From an uncultured Eubacteriales bacterium (GTDB lineage Bacteria > Bacillota > Clostridia > Lachnospirales > CAG-274): a stretch of 5,598 bases of DNA. The notes under the pieces were generated by a model. That model did not search any database. It saw only the letters and a list, made by a program, of their open reading frames with translations, and was not told where the DNA came from. Shown piece by piece: positions 1 through 5,581 of this stretch. The stretch covers positions 1-5,598 of the forward strand of contig CABUWB010000147.1 in NCBI GenBank assembly GCA_902495025.1, written 5' to 3'. The first letter of the stretch is position 1. Each line of letters begins with the position of its first letter. A program made the translations under genes and the position numbers.

Positions 1-3
1 CAA

Positions 4-60
4 ATTTGTCTTATACGCAATGTATTCAAACGTACCAACATTTAATTTATATGCAATGCA
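4..60. repeat. Imperfect direct repeat, 36-base spacing
   Basis: Bases 4-24 and 40-60 match at 16 of 21 positions. The best part is TTATA(C/T)GCAATG(T/C)A, matching at 12 of 14. With only two copies in AT-rich DNA at the window edge, this may be chance or the end of a longer array to the left. Confidence 0.25.
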
Positions 61-79
61 AAAATGATATTATTGGTTA

Positions 80-156
80 CGTAGGGGCGGATTCCATATC
101 CGCCCTAATTTTAGCATATTATAATTACTAACGGGCGGCAGGTTGCCGCCCCTACG
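80..156. repeat. GC-rich palindromic repeat element with terminal inverted repeats
   Basis: This 77-base unit begins with CGTAGGGGCGG (80-90) and ends with its exact reverse complement (146-156). Inside are two hairpins. One has a 7-base-pair stem (85-91 with 99-105) and loop TTCCATA. The other has an 8-base-pair stem (133-140 with 144-151) and loop GGT. They are joined by AT-rich DNA (106-132). Bases 89-105 recur in inverted orientation at the right edge of the window, so this is a dispersed family. It has no coding capacity and no transposase. It resembles a non-autonomous (MITE- or REP-like) element; mobility is inference only. Confidence 0.75.
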
Positions 157-206
157 ATTGAAATGTTAGGGTATTATTACACCGCTAAACTCTAATTTAT
201 ATTAAT

Positions 207-245
207 AAAAAACAGGGGCTGTTGCACAATTACTGCAACAGCCCC
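207..245 (-). terminator. Rho-independent terminator after the 233-aa gene
   Basis: A perfect 12-base-pair stem (215-226 with 234-245, arms GGGGCTGTTGCA and TGCAACAGCCCC) closes a 7-base loop. Read on the minus strand, it is followed after TG by six T (207-212) and more AT-rich sequence. It lies 22 bases beyond the stop codon at 268 and probably ends the pyrK-pyrD-hypothetical transcript. Confidence 0.92.
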
Positions 246-267
246 ATTTGCTTAACTTCAGCTATAT

Positions 268-969
268 CTATCTGACACCCGCAATTTCATTGACATACTC
301 ATAAATATCATAAAAGCACTGCTTAACGCTTTCACTTTTTTTACTCAATTTTTTATATCTTCTGCCGTCAGCGGTTTTCGAAAAGTTATCCCACTTTTCG
401 CCAAAAGTCCTACCTGGATTTTCAGCATAGCCCTCATGAAATTTATTATCAAGTTTGCTCTTTTCATCATTATACATCAGCCAGCAAATATCATAATTAT
501 AAAATCTGCCACCATAGAAAATACCTATATAAATACCGTCATACACTACAATCCCCTCGGAGTTATCCATACTGCATGGTTTACTTTCTCTGCGCATTTT
601 TTCAGCAAGTACAACAAGACTTTTAAACTGCTCATCTGTCAGTGTAATAATTTCCGTTTCGTTATTATTGCACCTATAAATATAGGCTGTATCTTTTTCA
701 CGTTCATCAATACCGCTTGTAATATACATAACCTTATTTGTATCTACAAGGCAGTAGTATGATGGTTGGCTGCCTCTGGCACTTACGGCAAACTGCAATA
801 CGCTCGGCTTGTCATTTTCGTTCACCACATTATCAGAGTTATAATTCTCATACATTGTAATACCTACACTTGTATTTATGCGGTAAATCCCACCCTGCAT
901 ATACGTAAGCATGAGTGATGCCAAAACAATTGCCAAAAGCAAAACCGAAATTATAATATTATTTTTCAT
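268..969 (-). CDS. Hypothetical membrane-anchored protein with extracytoplasmic domain
   Basis: I do not recognise this 233-residue protein. A short basic start (MKNN) is followed by one strong hydrophobic stretch (about 5-24), then GGIYR and a polar remainder with no further membrane segment. It therefore looks like a signal-anchor or secreted protein whose bulk lies outside the membrane. There is no lipobox Cys near the end of the hydrophobic stretch. The body has five Cys (73, 100, 132, 162, 218), an aromatic, Gly-rich strand-like stretch (about 140-160) and a Lys-rich charged region (about 190-217). The ATG has GGGGAG 8 bases upstream. It starts 26 bases after pyrD with no terminator visible between them, and a strong terminator follows, so it is probably the last gene of the pyrK-pyrD transcript. 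Sampled lines are only about 23-33% GC. A pyrimidine role cannot be inferred from position alone. Confidence 0.75.
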   Translation of the reverse strand: MKNNIIISVLLLAIVLASLMLTYMQGGIYRINTSVGITMYENYNSDNVVNENDKPSVLQFAVSARGSQPSYYCLVDTNKVMYITSGIDEREKDTAYIYRCNNNETEIITLTDEQFKSLVVLAEKMRRESKPCSMDNSEGIVVYDGIYIGIFYGGRFYNYDICWLMYNDEKSKLDNKFHEGYAENPGRTFGEKWDNFSKTADGRRYKKLSKKSESVKQCFYDIYEYVNEIAGVR

Positions 970-995
970 TACATTCTCTCCCCATTTTAATTAAA

Positions 996-1898
996 TCAGT
1001 CAATTATACCCCTGATTTCGCTTATATCCTTAACACCCTGTTTAAGCATAAATTCCTCAATGCCCTCAACCACCTGCTGTGTGGCAAAAGGATTAAAGAA
1101 ATTGGCAGTACCTACGGCAACACCTGTTGCGCCTGCCATAATAAACTCAATTGCGTCCTCGCCTGTTGAGATACCGCCAAGACCGATAACAGGCACGTCA
1201 ACAGCCTTGCACACCTGATACACCATTCTTACGGCAACAGGCTTAACGGCAGGGCCGCTCATGCCGCCCACCTTACGGTCAAGCACAGGCTTTCTCCTGT
1301 AAATATCAATCTTCATACCCGTAAGGGTGTTTATAAGGCTGAGTGCGTCAGCACCGCCTGCAACAGCCGCCCTTGCAGTTTCGGTAATATCGGTTACATT
1401 AGGGCTGAGCTTGACAATAAGCGGCTTGTCCGCCTCTTTTTTAACGGCAGAAACAACCCTTTCAATCATATTGCAGTCCGTACCGAAAGCCATACCGCCC
1501 TCGGACACGTTAGGACACGAAATATTAAGCTCAAGCATATCCACGTCCTGACCACGCAGAGCCTTAACCACGTTTACATATTCGTCAATGGAATGGCCGC
1601 ATACATTTACAATAATATTTGTGTCGTACTGTCTTAAAAAGGGAATATCCTCTTTAACAAAATAGTCAACACCCGGATTTTGCAGACCAACGCTATTAAG
1701 CATACCGCCGTAAACCTCGGCAATACGTGGTGCATTGTTGCCCTTCCAAGGCTTATCGGCAACGCCCTTTACAACCACACCACCAAGCCTGTTTAAATCG
1801 ACAAACTCGCCGTACTCCCTGCCGCTGCCAAACGTACCCGAAGCTGTCATAACAGGGTTTTTAAACTCAACTCCGCAAATATTAACCTTAGTATTCAT
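996..1898 (-). CDS. pyrD: Dihydroorotate dehydrogenase B (NAD+), catalytic subunit PyrD
   Basis: Cytosolic FMN enzyme that oxidises dihydroorotate to orotate in de novo pyrimidine synthesis. It works as a PyrD2-PyrK2 complex with the product of the overlapping upstream gene. Numbered from the ATG (300 residues), the TIM-barrel motifs are intact. The active-site loop NISCPN has Cys128 as general base, which is Cys rather than Ser, as in class 1 enzymes. Lys163 lies in VKLSPN. INTLTGM (189-195) and GGMSGPA (211-217) follow. The FMN phosphate site is GLGGIS (239-244) and GTANF (263-267). The ATG at 1896-1898 shares its A with the pyrK stop and has AGGTGG 7 bases upstream. In-frame TTG (1904) and GTG (1901) codons would add two or one residues, but the spacing fits them poorly. 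The gene after it begins 26 bases past the stop. Confidence 0.97.
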   Translation of the reverse strand: MNTKVNICGVEFKNPVMTASGTFGSGREYGEFVDLNRLGGVVVKGVADKPWKGNNAPRIAEVYGGMLNSVGLQNPGVDYFVKEDIPFLRQYDTNIIVNVCGHSIDEYVNVVKALRGQDVDMLELNISCPNVSEGGMAFGTDCNMIERVVSAVKKEADKPLIVKLSPNVTDITETARAAVAGGADALSLINTLTGMKIDIYRRKPVLDRKVGGMSGPAVKPVAVRMVYQVCKAVDVPVIGLGGISTGEDAIEFIMAGATGVAVGTANFFNPFATQQVVEGIEEFMLKQGVKDISEIRGIID

Positions 1899-2653
1899 CA
1901 CCAAACCACCTCTCTGCCCTCAAATACGGGACCGTCCTTGCAGACCTTTTTATGCTCCCAGTCATCGCCCGATTTAATTTTTACGACACAGCCCACGCAC
2001 GCACCTATGCCGCATGCCATGCGCTCCTCCATTGAAACCTGACATTCCATATTCTTTTCAATGGCGTACTCGGTTAAAAATTTAAGCATAATTTTAGGGC
2101 CGCAGGAGTAAACAACATCTGCCGTAAGTCCCTTTTCCCTTAAAAGCTGAACAGCGTTGCCTTTAAAGCCTGCACTGCCGTCATCGGTTGCAATATAGAC
2201 CTCTGCGCCCGCCTTTTTAAAATCGTCCTCCAGTATGCTGAGCTCACTGCTACGTGAGGCAAGCACAACCCTGCCGCCGCCAAGCTGCTTAACGGTTTCA
2301 AGCAGAGGAGGAACACCTATGCCGCCGCCTACAAGCAGGGCAGATTTATCCTTTTTCAAATTGTAGCCGTTACCACAGGGACCAAGCAGTTTAACCTCGT
2401 CGCCTGCTTTAAGGTTTGAAAAAATCTCCGTACCCTTGCCAACCACCTGAAAAACAAGACGTAAGCCGTTTTCGGTAATTTCACATATACTGATGGGGCG
2501 TGCAAGCAGATATTCCTTACTGCCCGTATACACCTCCACAAACTGCCCTGCCTTTGCCTGTGCCGCAATTTCAGGACATTCCAGAACCATATCACAAATG
2601 TTTGCGGTAATATTTTTGTTGGATATTACCTTTGCCATTTCAACGCTTTTCAA
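1898..2653 (-). CDS. pyrK: Dihydroorotate dehydrogenase B (NAD+), electron transfer subunit PyrK
   Basis: Iron-sulfur flavoprotein subunit of class 1B dihydroorotate dehydrogenase. It carries electrons from the FMN of PyrD through [2Fe-2S] and FAD to NAD+. The 251-residue protein shows a ferredoxin-reductase-like FAD domain with the RPIS motif (52-55), then a nucleotide-binding domain with LLVGGGIGVPPL (107-118) and YSCGPKIML (182-190). Last comes the PyrK-type cluster domain with Cys214, Cys219, Cys222 and Cys238 (C-x4-C-x2-C-x15-C). The start is a TTG codon at 2651-2653: AGGAGG at 2661-2666 sits exactly 7 bases upstream, whereas the first in-frame ATG (2636-2638) would be 22 bases away. The TGA stop overlaps the pyrD ATG by one base (TGATG), the expected coupling for subunits needed in equal amounts. 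It is the first gene of its unit and has a plausible promoter in front. Confidence 0.96.
   Translation of the reverse strand: MKSVEMAKVISNKNITANICDMVLECPEIAAQAKAGQFVEVYTGSKEYLLARPISICEITENGLRLVFQVVGKGTEIFSNLKAGDEVKLLGPCGNGYNLKKDKSALLVGGGIGVPPLLETVKQLGGGRVVLASRSSELSILEDDFKKAGAEVYIATDDGSAGFKGNAVQLLREKGLTADVVYSCGPKIMLKFLTEYAIEKNMECQVSMEERMACGIGACVGCVVKIKSGDDWEHKKVCKDGPVFEGREVVW
1906..1911 (-). promoter_or_regulatory. Ribosome binding site of pyrD inside the pyrK end
   Basis: AGGTGG on the minus strand, five of six bases of the consensus, lies within the last codons of pyrK and 7 bases from the ATG at 1898. It supports the ATG over the TTG at 1904 and fits coupled translation through the TGATG overlap. 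Confidence 0.7.
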
Positions 2654-2660
2654 AAGTATT

Positions 2661-2666
2661 CCTCCT
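2661..2666 (-). promoter_or_regulatory. Ribosome binding site that fixes the pyrK TTG start
   Basis: A perfect AGGAGG on the minus strand ends 7 bases before the TTG at 2651-2653. This spacing is optimal and argues for the TTG over the downstream ATG at 2636-2638. Confidence 0.85.
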
Positions 2667-2687
2667 TTGCAATTACATATTAAATAT

Positions 2688-2716
2688 ATTTTAATCTATA
2701 AATAAGGATTTTACAA
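2688..2716 (-). promoter_or_regulatory. Putative sigma-A-type promoter of pyrK-pyrD
   Basis: On the minus strand, TTGTAA (2711-2716, 4 of 6 matches to the -35 consensus) and TAAAAT (2688-2693, 5 of 6 to -10) are separated by exactly 17 bases. The -10 lies about 21 bases before the pyrK AGGAGG site. If this is the promoter, the leader is short and has no room for a PyrR attenuator. AT-rich DNA gives chance matches, so this is an inference. Confidence 0.45.
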
Positions 2717-2764
2717 GTTATTTTGCATATTTTATACAATAAGCATTACAAGTCTAAAATTATC

Positions 2765-2797
2765 AAAATAAAACAGCCCCTCTTCTTGCAAGGAGCT
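2765..2797 (-). terminator. Rho-independent terminator between the GNAT gene and pyrK
   Basis: On the minus strand the arms AGCTCCT (2791-2797) and AGGGGCT (2775-2781) pair over 7 positions, one of them U-G, and a further U-G pair can be added. The sequence then runs G-TTTT-A-TTTT-G (2764-2774), a good U-tract. It most simply ends GNAT transcription 72 bases after the stop and insulates pyrK. A leader attenuator for pyrK is possible only if transcription starts upstream of it. Confidence 0.7.
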
Positions 2798-2809
2798 ATA
2801 AATAATCAA

Positions 2810-2840
2810 CGCCTGAGAAAAATCAGTTTCTTCTCAGGCG
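2810..2840. terminator. Hairpin after the GNAT gene, possible bidirectional terminator
   Basis: A perfect 10-base-pair stem pairs CGCCTGAGAA (2810-2819) with TTCTCAGGCG (2831-2840) around an 11-base loop. The plus side is followed by TTTTATT (2841-2847) and the minus side by the looser TTGATTATTTAT. No plus-strand gene needs it, so its likely role is as the first of two tandem terminators behind the GNAT gene, whose stop codon is 28 bases upstream. Confidence 0.6.
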
Positions 2841-2868
2841 TTTTATTATCTTACAGATAAGAAGTTGT

Positions 2869-3396
2869 TTATTTCATTTCTTTTTCAAACCTAAAAAAGT
2901 AATTGTTTTCTACTGGAATATTTCCTGCAGTATCACTAGTTTGATGTGGGTCTTTATGTTTTGGATTAAAAAATTCTACAATCTTGAAACCACAACGATT
3001 TGTGTAAAAATGAATGTTTCGTTTATCGTAATATGGTGTATGCGTTTCCCAAATCTTTGTTTCAGGATGTAACTCTTCAATTGATTTCCATATCTTAAAC
3101 CCATTTCCGACATTTTGTGAGCCTGATTTTACATATAAAAGATGAAGTGAATTGTATCTGGTTTTATCATCTATTACTATTATTGTACCACCAACTCTTA
3201 CTCCGTCAATTTCTGCAAAATAGGCTTCAGAGCCTTTAGCTTCAAAAGACTCTTCAATATCTTTTACAGGGAGAATTGTTTTTTCAAATTCTCCAAACTC
3301 TGCTACATAAGCTTTTTGAAAGACTTCCTGAATTTCACTTATAAATGTGGTCTTATCCTCATCAGAGATAATTGGTCTTAAAATTAATTTGTTCAT
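2869..3396 (-). CDS. GNAT-family N-acetyltransferase (substrate unknown)
   Basis: Predicted cytosolic acetyl-CoA-dependent acyltransferase of 175 residues, a normal length for a single GNAT domain. The strongest evidence is motif A: a hydrophobic strand (LHLLYVK, 84-90) followed by the acetyl-CoA pyrophosphate loop QNVGNG (94-99), matching Q/R-x-x-G-x-G/A. A later segment (HFYTNRCGFKIVEFF, 129-143) fits motif B with its usual Tyr and 'GF' turn. An earlier strand pair (AYFAEIDGVRVGG, 58-70) is also typical. The substrate cannot be told from sequence. The gene stands alone, bounded by hairpins on both sides. Sampled 60-base lines are near 31% GC, against about 45% in sampled pyr and clp coding sequence, so a separate origin is possible. 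The AAGGAG site lies 11 bases from the ATG, longer than ideal. I kept this start because no better in-frame start exists and the MNKLILRP opening suits the family. Confidence 0.88.
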   Translation of the reverse strand: MNKLILRPIISDEDKTTFISEIQEVFQKAYVAEFGEFEKTILPVKDIEESFEAKGSEAYFAEIDGVRVGGTIIVIDDKTRYNSLHLLYVKSGSQNVGNGFKIWKSIEELHPETKIWETHTPYYDKRNIHFYTNRCGFKIVEFFNPKHKDPHQTSDTAGNIPVENNYFFRFEKEMK

Positions 3397-3580
3397 ACTT
3401 CATTGTTCTCCTTAAATTTTCATAGTCTGTTTAATCAACGAAGTATGTCTTATTCTCTTCCACCCCAGTTCGAGATAGTAATAATATACACATCATGTAT
3501 TTTGCTCATTTATCTTATTCCCCATAGAAAGTATTGTTTAAAAAAATAAACAAATTCCGATATATCGCTTAGTTTATTAA
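3397..3580. other. AT-rich gap between the clpX terminator and the GNAT gene
   Basis: Apart from the doubtful 19-codon ORF, this gap holds a 7-base inverted repeat (TTGTTTA 3534-3540 with TAAACAA 3547-3553, A6 loop) and the 10-base palindrome CGATATATCG (3558-3567). The GNAT promoter should lie here, but I find no pair of -35 and -10 boxes that stands out. Confidence 0.5.
3450..3509 (-). CDS. Possible 19-residue ORF upstream of the GNAT gene (doubtful)
   Basis: An ATG (3507-3509) opens a 19-codon frame, ending at TAA (3450-3452), that reads MSKIHDVYIITISNWGGRE. A weak GGGGA-like site lies about 10 bases upstream. It ends 53 bases before the GNAT start. It could be a leader peptide, a gene remnant or chance. 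I recognise no family and the ribosome site is poor. Confidence 0.15.
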   Translation of the reverse strand: MSKIHDVYIITISNWGGRE

Positions 3581-3605
3581 ACCCCCGCCTTACAAAGGCG
3601 GGGGT
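3571..3605 (-). terminator. Terminator after clpX
   Basis: An 11-base-pair GC-rich stem (3581-3591 with 3595-3605, core CCCCCGCCTT and AAGGCGGGGG) closes a 3-base loop 7 bases after the clpX stop codon. On the minus strand the following sequence is TTAATAAACT, a weak U-tract, but the stem is strong. It most likely ends the clpP-clpX transcript. Confidence 0.8.
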
Positions 3606-3612
3606 AATTTTA

Positions 3613-4923
3613 TCAGCCTGCATTAGGCTCATCATCTAATTTAGATTTAGTGGTATGCTTTTTTGTGGGAGCCTTAATGCCCTCACTCATAACATACTGT
3701 GGCTGTGCGCCATTAAGCACAACATCCTCATTAATAATACACTTTTCAACATTTGCAATTGAAGGTATATCATACATAATATCGGTAATAAAGCTCTCAA
3801 CAATAGACCTTAAACCTCTTGCGCCAGTATGCTGGTCAACAGCCTTATGTGCAATTGCCCTTAAAGCGGACTCATCAAACACAAGCTCCACATCGTCCAT
3901 AGCAAACATATATCTGTACTGCTTGGTAAGTGCGTTTTTAGGCTGCGTTAAAATCTGAATAAGTGCGTCCTCATCAAGGTCATTAAGGGTAACAACAACA
4001 GGCATACGGCCTATAAGCTCGGGGATAATACCAAACTTATGCAAATCCTCGGGCTGTACCTTTTCAAGCATTTCACCCGAGCGCAGACCCTTATTTGACA
4101 CAACCTCTGCGCCAAAGCCTATTATCTTATTTGTGATACGTCTTTCAATAACCTTTTCAAGCCCTGCAAAAGCACCGCCTAAAATAAAAAGGATATTTGT
4201 GGTATCAATCTGCAAAAACTCCTGATGTGGGTGCTTTCTGCTGCCCTGTGGGGGAACATTTGCAACAGTACCCTCAAGAATTTTAAGCAACGCCTGCTGA
4301 ACGCCCTCACCGCTTACATCTCTTGTAATTGAAGGGTTATCCGACTTTCTTGCAATTTTATCAATCTCGTCAATATAGATAATACCCCTCTGTGCTCTTT
4401 CAATATCAAAATCAGCAGCCTGAATAAGCTTTAACAGGATATTTTCAACGTCCTCGCCAACGTAGCCCGCCTCTGTAAGGCTTGTTGCATCTGCAATAGC
4501 AAAAGGCACGTTAATAAGCTTTGCAAGCGTCTGTGCAAGCATTGTTTTACCTACACCCGTAGGGCCTATCATAAGTATATTGCTCTTTTGCAGCTCCACA
4601 TCGGGCTGATTCTTTTTATTGCCCATGCACGCAATACGCTTGTAGTGGTTATAAACCGCAACAGCAAGCGCCTTTTTTGCCTTATCCTGACCGATAACGT
4701 ACTCGTCAAGCTCCGCCTTTATTTCGGCAGGCTTTGGCACATTACCTGTAAGGTCGTTAATATCCCTGTCGTCTGCAAGCTCCTCCTCAACCAGCTCATA
4801 GCAAAGGTCGATACACTCGTTGCAGATATAAGCTCCGGGGCCTGCTATAAGCTTACGCACCTCGTCCTGCGTTTTACCGCAGAAAGAGCATCTGAGCTTT
4901 TTATCATCATTCTTGGTTGCCAT
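3613..4923 (-). CDS. clpX: ATP-dependent Clp protease ATP-binding subunit ClpX
   Basis: AAA+ hexameric unfoldase that recognises tagged substrates, unfolds them and threads them into ClpP. The 436-residue protein carries the family motifs in order. The N-terminal C4 zinc-binding domain has Cys12, Cys15, Cys34 and Cys37. Walker A is GPTGVGKT (120-127). The pore-1 loop is GYVG (153-156). Walker B is IIYIDEID, with Asp185-Glu186. The pore-2 RKH loop is at 229-231. The ClpP-docking IGF tripeptide is at 268-270. The GRMP arginine region is at 305-308, and sensor 2 is GARG (367-370). Having an IGF loop next to clpP indicates a functional ClpXP pair. The C-terminal tail (about 415-436) is polar and Lys-rich, as is often variable in ClpX. 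The ATG follows AAGGAG with 7-base spacing, and that site overlaps the clpP stop codon by one base, which suggests coupled translation. A strong hairpin lies 8 bases after the TGA stop. Confidence 0.98.
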   Translation of the reverse strand: MATKNDDKKLRCSFCGKTQDEVRKLIAGPGAYICNECIDLCYELVEEELADDRDINDLTGNVPKPAEIKAELDEYVIGQDKAKKALAVAVYNHYKRIACMGNKKNQPDVELQKSNILMIGPTGVGKTMLAQTLAKLINVPFAIADATSLTEAGYVGEDVENILLKLIQAADFDIERAQRGIIYIDEIDKIARKSDNPSITRDVSGEGVQQALLKILEGTVANVPPQGSRKHPHQEFLQIDTTNILFILGGAFAGLEKVIERRITNKIIGFGAEVVSNKGLRSGEMLEKVQPEDLHKFGIIPELIGRMPVVVTLNDLDEDALIQILTQPKNALTKQYRYMFAMDDVELVFDESALRAIAHKAVDQHTGARGLRSIVESFITDIMYDIPSIANVEKCIINEDVVLNGAQPQYVMSEGIKAPTKKHTTKSKLDDEPNAG

Positions 4924-4935
4924 ATCTTCTCTCCT

Positions 4936-5520
4936 TTATACAGGCTTTACAATTACCTCGTCAATGAGGCCATAAGCCTTAGCCTCCTCGGCTGACATAA
5001 AATTATCTCTCTCGGTATCCCTTGCAATTTCTTCAATGGATTTACCTGTGTTCTCGGAGAGCATTCTGTTCATCTTTTCCCTTGTTTTAATAATCCAGTC
5101 AGCATGAATTTTAATATCTGTTGCCTGACCTCTTGCACCGCCTAAAGGCTGATGAATCATTATTTCCGCATTAGGCAGGGCATATCTCTTGCCCTTTGCG
5201 CCGCCTGCAAGCAGAAATGCACCCATGCTTGCAGCCATACCTATACATATAGTTGATACATCAGGCTTGATATACTGCATTGTATCATAAATAGCCATAC
5301 CTGCGGTAATTACACCACCAGGGCTGTTAATGTAAAGGTTAATGTCCTTGTCGGGGTCCTCAGCAGCAAGGAAAAGGAGCTGTGCAACAACAAGGCTTGC
5401 CGTAACCTCGTTTACCTCCTCACCGAGGAAAATAATTCTGTCCTTTAAAAGCCTTGAATAAATGTCGTATGAACGCTCACCTCTGTTAGTTTGTTCAATG
5501 ACCATTGGTACTAAACTCAT
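4936..5520 (-). CDS. clpP: ATP-dependent Clp protease proteolytic subunit ClpP
   Basis: Serine peptidase that forms the two-ring, 14-subunit degradation chamber of ClpXP (and ClpAP/ClpCP) in the cytosol. The 194-residue protein has the usual family length and an unbroken fold. The catalytic triad is visible: Ser98 in GMAASMGAF, His123 in MIHQPLGG, and Asp172 in RDTERDNF. The Ser-to-Asp distance of 74 residues equals that of E. coli ClpP. The oxyanion-side motif INSPGG lies at 65-69. The N-terminus (SLVPMVIEQT) resembles mature bacillary ClpP, with no long propeptide. The ATG at 5518-5520 follows an AAGGAGG Shine-Dalgarno site with 6-base spacing. clpX starts 12 bases after the stop codon, so the two are almost certainly co-transcribed and co-regulated. 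In many Bacillota tig lies just upstream, but that is outside the window. Nothing is missing or odd in the protein. Confidence 0.98.
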   Translation of the reverse strand: MSLVPMVIEQTNRGERSYDIYSRLLKDRIIFLGEEVNEVTASLVVAQLLFLAAEDPDKDINLYINSPGGVITAGMAIYDTMQYIKPDVSTICIGMAASMGAFLLAGGAKGKRYALPNAEIMIHQPLGGARGQATDIKIHADWIIKTREKMNRMLSENTGKSIEEIARDTERDNFMSAEEAKAYGLIDEVIVKPV

Positions 5521-5563
5521 AAAAACCCTCCTTATTATGACAGAAAAACAAATTATTGTTTAT

Positions 5564-5569
5564 ATTATA
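5564..5569 (-). promoter_or_regulatory. Possible -10 element for clpP-clpX
   Basis: A perfect TATAAT on the minus strand lies 44 bases before the clpP ATG. No convincing -35 or extended -10 TG is present at 16-19 base spacing, where the sequence already belongs to the GC-rich repeat. The region is very AT-rich, so this may be chance. No CtsR-type heptad repeat (GGTCAAA) is visible in the 78 bases available. Confidence 0.3.
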
Positions 5570-5581
5570 TGTAAGGTGGTC

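Noticed and set aside
80..156. Short CRISPR array or terminator
   Set aside because: The two hairpin units differ in sequence and spacing and there is no series of repeats and spacers. Neither end has the T-run expected of a terminator.
72..160. ATTG target-site duplication around the repeat element
   Set aside because: ATTG occurs at 72-75 and 157-160, but the left copy is separated from the terminal repeat by four bases, and a 4-base match in AT-rich DNA is expected by chance.
436..762. Plus-strand open frame of 108 codons inside the membrane-anchored protein gene
   Set aside because: It is antisense to a minus-strand gene with a good ribosome site and terminator. Its translation is low-complexity Ile/Phe-rich, as expected from AT-rich antisense, and no ribosome site is evident.
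1327..1977. Plus-strand frames antisense to pyrD and the end of pyrK
   Set aside because: They lie opposite clearly conserved enzyme sequence, have Ser/Pro/Thr-rich translations typical of shadows, and match no family.
2356..2595. Second minus-strand frame inside pyrK
   Set aside because: It overlaps the FAD and NAD domain of pyrK in another frame, and its Arg/Cys-rich translation shows no domain.
2493..2705. Plus-strand frame spanning the pyrK start
   Set aside because: It is antisense to the pyrK N-terminus and crosses its promoter region. It has no ribosome site.
2667..2868. PyrR-binding attenuator or uracil riboswitch for pyrK-pyrD
   Set aside because: I could not find the conserved PyrR hairpin sequence by eye, and the best promoter lies downstream of both hairpins. 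It is kept only as an alternative in the findings.
3650..4995. Plus-strand frames (3650-3958 and 4588-4995) opposite clpX and clpP
   Set aside because: They are antisense to fully conserved ClpX and ClpP coding sequence.
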